From positions 1-7,846 of the forward strand of contig VBDM01000004.1 in NCBI GenBank assembly GCA_005881355.1: a stretch of 7,846 nucleotides of DNA. The letters run 5' to 3'. This stretch comes from Betaproteobacteria bacterium. GTDB lineage: Bacteria > Pseudomonadota > Gammaproteobacteria > Burkholderiales > SG8-39. A program made the translations under genes and the position numbers. Positions 1 to 6,299 of this stretch are shown piece after piece; positions within the stretch are counted from its first letter, which is position 1, and the number at the start of each line of letters is the position of its first letter. The notes under the pieces were generated by a model. It was not told the origin of the DNA and did not search any database. It worked only from the letters and a program-made list of their open reading frames with translations.

Positions 1-243
1 AGCACCGCGCTTGCCGACGTGCGCGCGGCGACCGTCGCGGCGTGCCTGCTGGAGGAGAGCGCAGGAATGCAGCTGCGCATGCTCGCCGCCGCGGGCGGGG
101 ATCCCGCGCGCATCCGGGTCTATACCCGCGATGAGGCCGAAAGCCTGGGCGACCAGATCGGCCCGAAGGTGGTCGAGCGGGTCTGGGAGTACTGCTCCAT
201 TGCGGCCGAAGCAAGGCCTCTCGGCCGCCGGCTCAAACCGTGA
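1..243 (+). CDS. C-terminal part of an unrecognised protein (5' end outside window)
   Basis: The reading frame is open from the first base to a TGA at 241-243 and gives about 80 residues, so the start lies upstream of the window. Codons end almost always in G or C, as in the other genes here, which supports real coding. The visible part looks soluble: an Ala/Leu-rich helical stretch, then a segment with RIRVYTRDEAESLGDQIG, and a basic C-terminus. There is no signal peptide, membrane segment or Cys cluster. I do not recognise the family. The GTG at 19 is an internal codon, not a likely start, because the frame continues upstream without a stop. It converges on the iorB-like gene with only 16 bases between the two stop codons, so it is not in the same operon. 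Confidence 0.6.
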   Translation, partial: STALADVRAATVAACLLEESAGMQLRMLAAAGGDPARIRVYTRDEAESLGDQIGPKVVERVWEYCSIAAEARPLGRRLKP

Positions 244-259
244 TCGAGCGCGTGATTTC

Positions 260-2446
260 CTAGATTTTTATCGGCAGCGAACGCACGCGCTTGCCCGTCG
301 CCGCAAATATCGCGTTCGCGACCGCGGGTGCGATTACGGGAGTCGAGGGCTCGCCGACTCCAGTGGGTTTCTCCGCCGAGCGCACGATATAGACGCCGAC
401 CCGCGGCATCTCGGCGAGGCGCAGCGGCATGTAGTCGTGGAAATTCGACTGCTCGACCGCGCCGTCCTTCAGCGTGATCGCGCCGTACTTCGCCGCGGTG
501 AGCCCGTACGCGATGCCGCTTTCCATCTGCGCGCGGATCACGTCCGGGTTCACCGCCACGCCGCAGTCCACCGCGCACATGACGCGGTCCACGCGGAACT
601 CGCCGTCGGGCCTGACCGTCACCTCGGCGACCTGCGCGACGACGGTGTTGAACGACTCGTGCACCGCGATGCCGCGCCCGCGCCTGTCTCCCGAGCGTAT
701 CGGCTGAAGCGGCAGGGTCCAGTCCGCCTCGGTCGCAGCGAGCTCCAGCGCCGCCCTGTGGCGCGGGTGCTTCGCAAGGAGCGTCCGGCGCAGCTGGTAC
801 GGGTCCTTGCGCGCCGCGGCGGCGAGCTCGTCGAGGAAGGTCTCGGTCGAGAACGCGGTGTGCGTCGAGCCCACCGAGCGCCACCACTGCACCGGCACGC
901 CCATCTTCGGCGAATGGAGCTCCACGCCGAGGTTGGGAATCGCGTAGGGCAGGTTGGCGGCGCCCTCGACCGAGGTGGCGTCGACGCCGTCTTTCACCAT
1001 CATGCCCTCGAAGGCGGTGCCGGCGAGGATCGACTGCCCGACGATCCTGTGCTGCCAGGCGACGATGTTCCCCTGGGCGTCGAGCCCCGCCTTCAACGTG
1101 TGGAAATACATCGGGCGGTAGTAACCCGCGCGCATGTCGTCCTCGCGCGTCCATACGAGCTTCACCGGGGCGCGGCCGCCGGTCGCTTTCGCGATCGCGG
1201 CGGCCTCGACGACGTAATCGGCGTGCGGGTTGGCGCGCCGGCCGAAGCTCCCGCCGGCGTAGAGCATGTTGAGCTTCACCTGCTCGGGCTTCAGGCCCAG
1301 CGCTAGAGCGACCGCGCCCTGGTCGATCGACTGGAACTGCTCGCCATTCCAGATCTCGCAGCCGTCCGCGGCGAGCTGCACCACGCAATTCATCGGCTCC
1401 ATGCAGGCGTGCGCGAGGTAGGGGAACTCGTAGGCGGCCTCGAGCGTTCTCGCCGCGGAGGCGAACGCCGCGCCGACGTCGCCCTCCCTCCTCGCCGGCA
1501 GGCCCGGAGTCGCGGCAAGGCGCTTGTACTCGGCCATGATCTCGTTCGATCCGAGCTTGAAGGCCTCGGTCTCGTCCCAATCGACGCCGAGCGCGTCGCG
1601 TCCTTTTTTCGCCGACCAGAAATCGTTCGCGAGCACCGCCACGCCCTGCGGGATCGCCACCACGTCGACCACGCCCTTCACCGCCTTCGCTCCCGCCGCG
1701 TCGAACGACTTCACCTTTGCGCCGAAGCGCGGCGGATGCGCGACCAGCGCGGTCAACATCCCGGGGAGCTTCACGTCCTGGGTGAAGACCGCCGTGCCGG
1801 TGGACTTGGCGCGCGCGTCGGTGCGCGGCGCGCGCCTGCCGATGTACACGAAATCCTTGGCGTCCTTCAGCTTCACTTCCTGCGGAACCGGCAGCTTCGC
1901 CACGTCGGCGGCGAGCTGGCCGAACGTCGCCTTGCGGTCCGAGGGCTGGTGCGTCACGACGCCGCGCGCGACGGTGATCGACTCGGGCCCCACGTTCCAG
2001 CGCTCGGCCGCCGCCGAGACGAGCATCGCGCGCGCCGCGGCGCCGGCCTTGCGCATCTGCTCGTAGGAGTTTGCGAGCGCGGTGCTGCCGCCCGTGCCCT
2101 GCATCTGGCCGAAGAAGAGATTGTTGTAGCGGCTCGCGTCCGCGGGCGCGCCCTCGACGCGGATCTGGCTCCAGTCGGCGTCGAGCTCCTCGGCGACGAG
2201 CGTCGGGAGCCCTGTATACGTACCCTGGCCCATCTCGAGGTGCTTCACGATCACGGTGACCGCGTTATCCGAGCCGATGAGGACGAATGCGTTCGGCGCG
2301 AACGCGCCGGCGGCGACGGCCGTGCCGCCCGCCTGTCCCGGGCCGCCCTGGGCGAACGCGCCCGGAGCGACGATGCCGAGGGTGAGCCCCGCGCCCGCCT
2401 TGAGGAAATCGCGACGGCTCAAGTTGACGATCTCGAACTTGTCCAT
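260..2446 (-). CDS. Molybdopterin-binding large subunit of an IorB-type aldehyde/xanthine oxidase family hydroxylase, Tat-exported
   Basis: This 728-residue protein is the catalytic subunit of a molybdenum hydroxylase of the xanthine dehydrogenase family, closest in layout to isoquinoline 1-oxidoreductase beta subunit (IorB). Such enzymes hydroxylate N-heterocycles or oxidise aldehydes using water as oxygen donor. Residues 10-16 (SRRDFLK) followed by a hydrophobic stretch ending near FAQ (31-33) form a twin-arginine signal, so it should act in the periplasm. Family motifs seen are EMGQGT (71-76), GTGGSTA (117-123), an a/b-hammerhead region about 210-300, GGSFGRR (398-404), WWRSVGSTHTAF (521-532), AVHESF (594-599) and GVGEP (696-700). 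Glu699 is at the position of the family's catalytic base, so the enzyme looks intact. AGGAGG lies 5 bases before the ATG and overlaps the iorA-like stop; the gap between the genes is 9 bases. The substrate cannot be read from the sequence, so IorB here names the family, not isoquinoline specificity. Confidence 0.92.
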   Translation of the reverse strand: MDKFEIVNLSRRDFLKAGAGLTLGIVAPGAFAQGGPGQAGGTAVAAGAFAPNAFVLIGSDNAVTVIVKHLEMGQGTYTGLPTLVAEELDADWSQIRVEGAPADASRYNNLFFGQMQGTGGSTALANSYEQMRKAGAAARAMLVSAAAERWNVGPESITVARGVVTHQPSDRKATFGQLAADVAKLPVPQEVKLKDAKDFVYIGRRAPRTDARAKSTGTAVFTQDVKLPGMLTALVAHPPRFGAKVKSFDAAGAKAVKGVVDVVAIPQGVAVLANDFWSAKKGRDALGVDWDETEAFKLGSNEIMAEYKRLAATPGLPARREGDVGAAFASAARTLEAAYEFPYLAHACMEPMNCVVQLAADGCEIWNGEQFQSIDQGAVALALGLKPEQVKLNMLYAGGSFGRRANPHADYVVEAAAIAKATGGRAPVKLVWTREDDMRAGYYRPMYFHTLKAGLDAQGNIVAWQHRIVGQSILAGTAFEGMMVKDGVDATSVEGAANLPYAIPNLGVELHSPKMGVPVQWWRSVGSTHTAFSTETFLDELAAAARKDPYQLRRTLLAKHPRHRAALELAATEADWTLPLQPIRSGDRRGRGIAVHESFNTVVAQVAEVTVRPDGEFRVDRVMCAVDCGVAVNPDVIRAQMESGIAYGLTAAKYGAITLKDGAVEQSNFHDYMPLRLAEMPRVGVYIVRSAEKPTGVGEPSTPVIAPAVANAIFAATGKRVRSLPIKI

Positions 2447-2455
2447 GCGCGCCTC

Positions 2456-2914
2456 CTATTTCACGTTCCGCGCCGCGGCCCTGATCGCGGCGCGGATGCG
2501 GTTGTAGGTGCCGCAGCGGCACACGTTGCCGCTCATCGCGGCCTCGACCTCGGCGTCGGTCGGCCGCTTCACCTTCGCGAGCAGCGCCGCGGCGCTCATG
2601 ATCTGTCCGGACTGGCAGTAGCCGCACTGCGGCACGTCGTTCGCGATCCAGGCCTCCTGCACCGCCTTGCCTTCCTTGGTCGCGCCTATCCCCTCGATGG
2701 TGGTGATCTGCCTCTTGGCCGCCGCGCCCACCGTCGTCGAGCAGGAGCGCGCGGGCTCGCCGTTCAGGTGCACCGTGCAGGCCCCGCAGAGCGCCATGCC
2801 GCAGCCGTACTTGGTGCCGGTCATGTAGAGATGGTCGCGCAGCACCCACAAAAGAGGCGTGTCCGGATCGGCGTCCGTCTGCATGCGCTTGCCGTTGACG
2901 TTCAGGGTAATCAT
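2456..2914 (-). CDS. [2Fe-2S] small subunit of the molybdenum hydroxylase (IorA-type)
   Basis: This 152-residue protein is the electron-transfer subunit paired with the large subunit just downstream. The N-terminal half is a plant-ferredoxin-type domain with Cys38, Cys43, Cys46 and Cys58 (CGMALCGAC, then ARSC). The C-terminal half is the helical [2Fe-2S]-binding domain with Cys97, Cys100, Cys132 and Cys134 (CGYC and CRC). All eight cluster ligands are present, and the length is typical for the family. It has no signal peptide, which fits the known arrangement where the small subunit is carried out by the Tat signal of its partner. A GAGGAG sequence sits about 7 bases before the ATG. No FAD subunit or cytochrome gene is adjacent in the window, so the electron acceptor is unknown. 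No clear promoter was recognised in 2915-3053. Confidence 0.95.
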   Translation of the reverse strand: MITLNVNGKRMQTDADPDTPLLWVLRDHLYMTGTKYGCGMALCGACTVHLNGEPARSCSTTVGAAAKRQITTIEGIGATKEGKAVQEAWIANDVPQCGYCQSGQIMSAAALLAKVKRPTDAEVEAAMSGNVCRCGTYNRIRAAIRAAARNVK

Positions 2915-3053
2915 CGAAGAGCTCCTCGAGGGAAAATCCGCGACGCTATTTTCTGCTTTGCCGGCGGCTTTGTGTAGTGGGCGCCGGCGATGCGCAAGGC
3001 GCGCAAGAGGCTGGGACGGGAAAAGCGGGAGACAAGCGCTGCGGCGCGCCAGG

Positions 3054-3078
3054 AAAAAACGGGGCGCGAGCGAGCCCG
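3054..3078 (-). terminator. Probable rho-independent terminator of the small exported-protein gene
   Basis: Read on the minus strand, a GC-rich inverted repeat (GGGC, 8-base spacer, GCCC; 3060-3078) is followed at once by six T residues (3054-3059). It lies about 33 bases after the stop codon of the gene ending at 3111 and before the iorA-like gene. The stem is short (4-5 pairs), so termination may be partial. Its position implies the iorAB-like operon has its own promoter. Confidence 0.5.
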
Positions 3079-3110
3079 AAACGGAGCGCGCGCGGCTTGT
3101 GTCGCCTTGT

Positions 3111-3362
3111 TTAGTGGTTCGACGTCGTCATTACGCTGTTGGACAAGGTCGCGGCCAGAGCCGCGGCCGCGCCGGCCGCGACCAGGGCAACCAGGGTCGA
3201 TCCGGCTCCTCCGGTTGTAGCTGCCGGAAGCGCGCCCTGCGACGCGCCTCCGGTCGGGGCTTGAGCCACGACCAGCGGCTCCCGGGCCGGGGCAGGCGCG
3301 ACTTGCGCAAACGAATGGCCCGCGCAGGCCAGTGAGACGATCAGGGCCGATAGCGTTTTCAC
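3111..3362 (-). CDS. Small exported Ala/Gly/Thr-rich protein of unknown function
   Basis: The call is 83 residues from a GTG at 3362. That start is chosen because GGGAGA lies 4 bases before it; the only longer in-frame option is a TTG at 3380 that would bury this ribosome site. Residues 1-19 are a classic signal peptide (basic start, hydrophobic core, GHSFA before Gln20). The mature part of about 64 residues is Pro/Ala-rich, then Gly/Thr-rich (38-54), then has an Ala-rich hydrophobic stretch of about 20 residues (53-72), and ends in a Ser/Thr/Asn tail (NSVMTTSNH). This layout resembles the small exported proteins GfcA/YmcD and YjbE of enterobacterial exopolysaccharide loci. That is a resemblance of composition only, not proven homology, and no polysaccharide gene is visible nearby. 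It appears to be its own transcription unit, with a consensus -10 box upstream and a terminator downstream. Confidence 0.65.
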   Translation of the reverse strand: MKTLSALIVSLACAGHSFAQVAPAPAREPLVVAQAPTGGASQGALPAATTGGAGSTLVALVAAGAAAALAATLSNSVMTTSNH

Positions 3363-3405
3363 CTGTTCTCCCGTTTCCAAAGGGTCTGAAACCCGGATTC
3401 GCCAG

Positions 3406-3434
3406 ATTATAGGCTTCGTTTTCGGGGTTAAGAA
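3406..3434 (-). promoter_or_regulatory. Sigma-70-type promoter for the small exported-protein gene
   Basis: The minus strand carries a perfect TATAAT -10 box at 3406-3411, with a weak -35 (TTCTTA, 3429-3434) at 17-base spacing. The predicted transcript start would leave a leader of about 37 bases before the GTG at 3362. In DNA this GC-rich a perfect -10 box is notable. The -35 box abuts the upstream hairpin at 3435-3451. Confidence 0.6.
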
Positions 3435-3451
3435 GGAGGAGCGTGTCCTCC
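3435..3451 (-). terminator. Hairpin, possible terminator of the amidohydrolase transcript
   Basis: GGAGGA and TCCTCC form a perfect 6-bp stem around a 5-base loop. On the minus strand this is followed by TTCTT, an imperfect T-run. It lies about 68 bases after the amidohydrolase stop and just before the promoter of the next minus-strand gene, which suits a terminator. The weak T-run keeps confidence low; it could equally be an operator-like repeat next to the -35 box. Confidence 0.4.
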
Positions 3452-3518
3452 CAGGGTGACGACGCCTCCCGGACGTGAAATAGTGCCGCGATGCGCCGCC
3501 GGAAAGAGCGCGAGGGAA

Positions 3519-4478
3519 TCAGCCCCCGCCCGAGCGCCGGCGACTTGCGGTCGTTCCCCGGGGAACGCGCGCGGCGCGACGGCTCACGGGGCGGTCGTGC
3601 CCGCGATTCGCGCCCCCTACCGTCTTTTCCGCGAGCACCGGATACAGCGACTCGCCCGTCCGGAAAAAGATCCAGTCCCGGTCCTCGCTCGAAAGAGACG
3701 TCAGGGCCCCGCGCGCCTCGGCGAGAACGCCCGCGAGCGTTCCGTCCGAGGCGGGATAGTTCGAGCCCCAGGCGATGCGGGAGGCGCCGAACTTCTCCAC
3801 CAGGCGGCCGAAAAAGCTCTCCGGGGTCGCTCTTCCCTGGCGCGACTCGCGCACGTTGTGGGTCGTGAGCTTCAGGTAGAGGTTGGGATAGAGCCTGAGC
3901 GCGAACAGGCTCGAGGCGGCGCCATAGGGCGGCCCGTCGTCGACGGCCGGCCGCGCCATGTGATCGAGGACGATCCGCACCCGGGGAAAGCGCTCGAGCA
4001 CCGTCACGAGCTGGGGCAGACCCGCCGCGCGCAGCTGCACGCACACCGGGATGCCGGCTTCGCCGACGCATTCCCAGGCGGGAAACGAGCGCGGTTCGTC
4101 GAGCCTCACGTCCTTTGCGGCAGCGGTCTCGCCCGCGATGAACACGCGCAGGCCTTTCAGGCGCTTTCTCATCCAGTGCCGGATCCGATTCGGAGCGTCG
4201 GGCTGGGTCACATCGACCGTGAACACGCCGGTGAAACGCTCCGGGTGCGCGGCGACGGCGTCGGCGACGTAGGAGTTGTCGTAGCCGTAGCAGGTCGAGG
4301 CCTGAACGAGCGCCGCCCTGGCGATGCCGGCCTCGTCCATGTCGGCGATCATTCTTTCGAAGCTCACCGGGCGCTCGCGCGACCAGTCCGACTGATGCCC
4401 GCCCAGTGGCGTGAAGGGATAGCGCGTCGTGTCCGCCGCGACTACGTGCGCGTGGATGTCTATCACCCGTCCCTGCAT
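3519..4478 (-). CDS. Amidohydrolase-2 family TIM-barrel hydrolase
   Basis: This 319-residue protein belongs to the metal-dependent amidohydrolase 2 family, whose members hydrolyse lactones or amides or decarboxylate small acids. Visible signatures are DIHAHVV at the N-terminus (His9 and His11, the HxH metal motif), LDHMARP (171-177, His173) and WGSNYP (237-242). Two usual metal-site positions differ: Gln148 stands where many members have His, and Asn240 stands where the canonical barrel-end Asp lies. There is no signal peptide, so it is probably cytoplasmic. The recognisable fold ends near residues 280-285 (SLYPVLAEK). A 34-residue Arg/Gly-rich tail follows that looks unlike the family and may come from a one-base frameshift (see findings). 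A GGGGGA sequence lies upstream of the ATG. The gene follows a Bug binding protein gene by 51 bases on the same strand, suggesting that uptake and breakdown of one organic acid are linked. The substrate is unknown. Confidence 0.85.
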   Translation of the reverse strand: MQGRVIDIHAHVVAADTTRYPFTPLGGHQSDWSRERPVSFERMIADMDEAGIARAALVQASTCYGYDNSYVADAVAAHPERFTGVFTVDVTQPDAPNRIRHWMRKRLKGLRVFIAGETAAAKDVRLDEPRSFPAWECVGEAGIPVCVQLRAAGLPQLVTVLERFPRVRIVLDHMARPAVDDGPPYGAASSLFALRLYPNLYLKLTTHNVRESRQGRATPESFFGRLVEKFGASRIAWGSNYPASDGTLAGVLAEARGALTSLSSEDRDWIFFRTGESLYPVLAEKTVGGANRGHDRPVSRRAARVPRGTTASRRRSGGG

Positions 4479-4529
4479 CTCTTTTCCCCCGTTTTTGTTA
4501 TTGAGTGTTTCACTCGCCGTAACGCGCCC

Positions 4530-5489
4530 TCATTCGATGCGCCCCACGGCTTTCACCACCTTGGCCATGTCCTCGTAGTCCTCGCGGATGAGCCGCTCGA
4601 ACGCCCCGGGGCTCAAGGGGCGCGGCTCGACGCCCTGGCTCGCGAGCCGCCCGAGGATGACCGGGTTCTCGAGGAGCTTCGCCACTTCCGCGTTGATGCG
4701 CTCGATCAGGGCCCGAGGCGTGCGCGCCGGCGCGAGCAGCCCGAACCACGAGTCGAACCCGTATCCCGGAACGCCGCTCGCCGCGATCGCCGGCACCCCG
4801 GGCAGGAACGCGGAGCGGCCGCGCGAGGTGACCCCCAGGAGGCGGATGCGATCGTCCTTCGCGAAGGGAATCGCGCCGACGTTGGGCACGATCACCGCGT
4901 GCGAGCGCGCGGCGAGCACGTCGTTGTTCGCGTCCTGCGTGGACTTGAACGGGATGTGCACCATGTCCAGGCCCGCGAGCGCCGCAAAATAGGCCATCGC
5001 GAGATGGCTCGAGCTGCCGTGTCCTGCCGAGGCGTAGTTGAGCTTTCCGGGATTCGCTCTTGCGTACTCGAGGAGCTCGGCGACGGTCTTCGCGGGAACC
5101 GCCGCGCTCGCCATCAGCACGTAGCTCTGCATGCCGATGTTGGCGACGCCGGCGAAATCGCGGATCGGATCATACGGCGGGTTCGCGCCGAGCAGCGCCG
5201 TGACGTTGTGGCTCGAGGCGGCGAAGACGAGGGTCTGGCCGTCGGGCGCCGCTCGCGCCACGCTCGCCGTGCCGATTGCGCCGCCCGCTCCGGGACGGTT
5301 GTCGATGATCGCCGTCTGCCCGAGGGCCGCGCCCAGCTCGCTGTAGAAGGTGCGCGCCAGGACCTCGCGCGCGCCGCCCGCCGCGAACGGCACGACGATC
5401 CGCATCACCTTGCCGCCGGGCTGCGCCGCCGCTGGGCCGACGAGCGCCGCGCACAGCAGCGAGGCGCTTATCCGTTTCCAGCTTGCCAT
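4530..5489 (-). CDS. Bug/TctC-family periplasmic substrate-binding protein
   Basis: This 319-residue protein has the full length of the Bug (TctC) family, which captures carboxylates such as citrate, amino acids or aromatic acids in the periplasm. Residues 1-22 form a signal peptide ending AAAQ. Family motifs are IVVPFAAGGAREVLAR (31-46), IDNRPGAGGAIG (62-73) and ARAAPDGQTL, followed by the usual KLNYASAGHGSSSHL loop and a GLLAPARTP segment. The family's common Asp in the GGxxD loop is Glu42 here. The ATG at 5489 has only a weak ribosome site; an upstream ATG at 5505 is in another frame. No TctA or TctB membrane gene is present, as is usual for the many orphan Bug genes of Burkholderiales. 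It is followed on the same strand by the amidohydrolase and diverges from queC. Confidence 0.93.
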   Translation of the reverse strand: MASWKRISASLLCAALVGPAAAQPGGKVMRIVVPFAAGGAREVLARTFYSELGAALGQTAIIDNRPGAGGAIGTASVARAAPDGQTLVFAASSHNVTALLGANPPYDPIRDFAGVANIGMQSYVLMASAAVPAKTVAELLEYARANPGKLNYASAGHGSSSHLAMAYFAALAGLDMVHIPFKSTQDANNDVLAARSHAVIVPNVGAIPFAKDDRIRLLGVTSRGRSAFLPGVPAIAASGVPGYGFDSWFGLLAPARTPRALIERINAEVAKLLENPVILGRLASQGVEPRPLSPGAFERLIREDYEDMAKVVKAVGRIE

Positions 5490-5531
5490 GGCGAGACTTT
5501 AACATCTTGCCGCCGGCCGGCGCGAGACGAG

Positions 5532-5539
5532 ACTATACT
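5532..5539. promoter_or_regulatory. Overlapping divergent -10 boxes between the Bug gene and queC
   Basis: The plus strand carries TATACT (5534-5539), which suits a queC transcript with a leader of about 30 bases. The minus strand carries TATAGT (5532-5537), which could serve the Bug gene. Neither has a convincing -35 box at 17 bases, and the only other feature is a 12-bp GC palindrome at 5511-5522. No preQ1 riboswitch-like fold was recognised in the 87-base gap. Confidence 0.4.
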
Positions 5540-5576
5540 TCCCCCGGTGCCGCAGCCCGTAGTTTCGTAGCCGCCC

Positions 5577-6290
5577 ATGCGCGAGCGAGCTCTCGTGCTT
5601 TTCTCCGGCGGGCAGGACTCGACGACCTGCCTCGCCTGGGCGCTCGCGAATTTCGCGCGCGTCGAGACGATCGGCTTCCGCTACGGCCAGCGCCACGCGG
5701 TCGAGCTCGACTGCCGGCCGGTCGTCATCGCGGAGCTGCGCAAGCGCTTCCCGGCGTGGGCGAGGAAGCTCGGAGACGACCACGTGCTCGATCTCGACGT
5801 GATCCGTTCGCTCGGCGCGACCGCCATGACGCACGACGTCGCGATCGGGATGACCGAATCGGGCCTGCCCAACACCTTCGTCCCGGGCCGCAATCTCCTT
5901 TTCTTCACCGCCGCGGCGGCCCTTGCGTATCGCAAGGGCGTGCGGGTGCTCGTGGGCGGCATGTGCGAGACGGATTTTTCCGGCTACCCGGACTGCCGGG
6001 ACGACACCTTGAAGGCGCTGCAGGTCGCGCTCGGACTGGGCATGGACCGGCGCTTCACCATCGAGACGCCGCTCATGTGGATCGACAAGGCCGCGACTTT
6101 CAAGATGGCGGAGGAGCTCGGCGGCCAGCCGCTCGTCGATATCGTCATCGAGCACACCCACACCTGCTATCTCGGCAACCGGGAGCGGAACGAGTGGGGC
6201 AGGGGCTGCGGCGAATGCCCCGCCTGCAAGCTCAGAAAGGACGGCTACGCGGGCTACAACGCGGCGCGCGCGGCGAGGCGCAGCGCCTAG
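5577..6290 (+). CDS. queC: 7-cyano-7-deazaguanine (preQ0) synthase QueC
   Basis: QueC converts 7-carboxy-7-deazaguanine to preQ0 using ATP and ammonia, the last step before preQ0 enters queuosine synthesis. The 237-residue protein has the PP-loop ATP motif SGGQDSTTC (10-18), the NTFVPGRNLLF segment (99-109) and GGMCETDFSGYPDCR (127-141). Four zinc ligands are in the family pattern: Cys197, Cys211, Cys214 and Cys217 (CGECPAC). Length and all key residues are normal, so it should be active. The ATG at 5577 is the earliest possible start, since an in-frame TAG lies at 5568-5570. It has no evident Shine-Dalgarno sequence. It is the first gene of a tight queC-queE-queD operon. Confidence 0.97.
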   Translation: MRERALVLFSGGQDSTTCLAWALANFARVETIGFRYGQRHAVELDCRPVVIAELRKRFPAWARKLGDDHVLDLDVIRSLGATAMTHDVAIGMTESGLPNTFVPGRNLLFFTAAAALAYRKGVRVLVGGMCETDFSGYPDCRDDTLKALQVALGLGMDRRFTIETPLMWIDKAATFKMAEELGGQPLVDIVIEHTHTCYLGNRERNEWGRGCGECPACKLRKDGYAGYNAARAARRSA

Positions 6291-6299
6291 GGATCGCGC

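Noticed and set aside
11..1306. Long plus-strand open frame opposite the iorB-like gene
   Set aside because: It is an Arg/His-rich shadow frame with no family motifs, lying opposite a gene with clear motifs; such frames are common in GC-rich DNA.
1409..2977. Plus-strand open frame of 522 codons opposite iorA and iorB
   Set aside because: Arg/Ala/His-rich composition and no recognisable domain; it covers two well-supported minus-strand genes.
2979..3053. Possible sigma-54 promoter for the iorAB-like operon
   Set aside because: A TGGCGC sequence is present on the minus strand, but the downstream TTGC element is not at the required spacing.
2911..4071. Minus-strand open frame of 386 codons spanning the region around the small exported protein
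   Set aside because: It overlaps the amidohydrolase and the promoter and terminator signals, and is very Arg-rich with no family motif; the 83-residue frame has better start and signal-peptide evidence.
3456..5570. Plus-strand open frame of 704 codons opposite the amidohydrolase and Bug genes
   Set aside because: The opposite strand encodes two clear families, and the frame has shadow-type composition with no motif or ribosome site.
5490..5576. preQ1 riboswitch ahead of queC
   Set aside because: The short gap shows neither the characteristic A-rich tail nor the small pseudoknot stem of known preQ1 classes.
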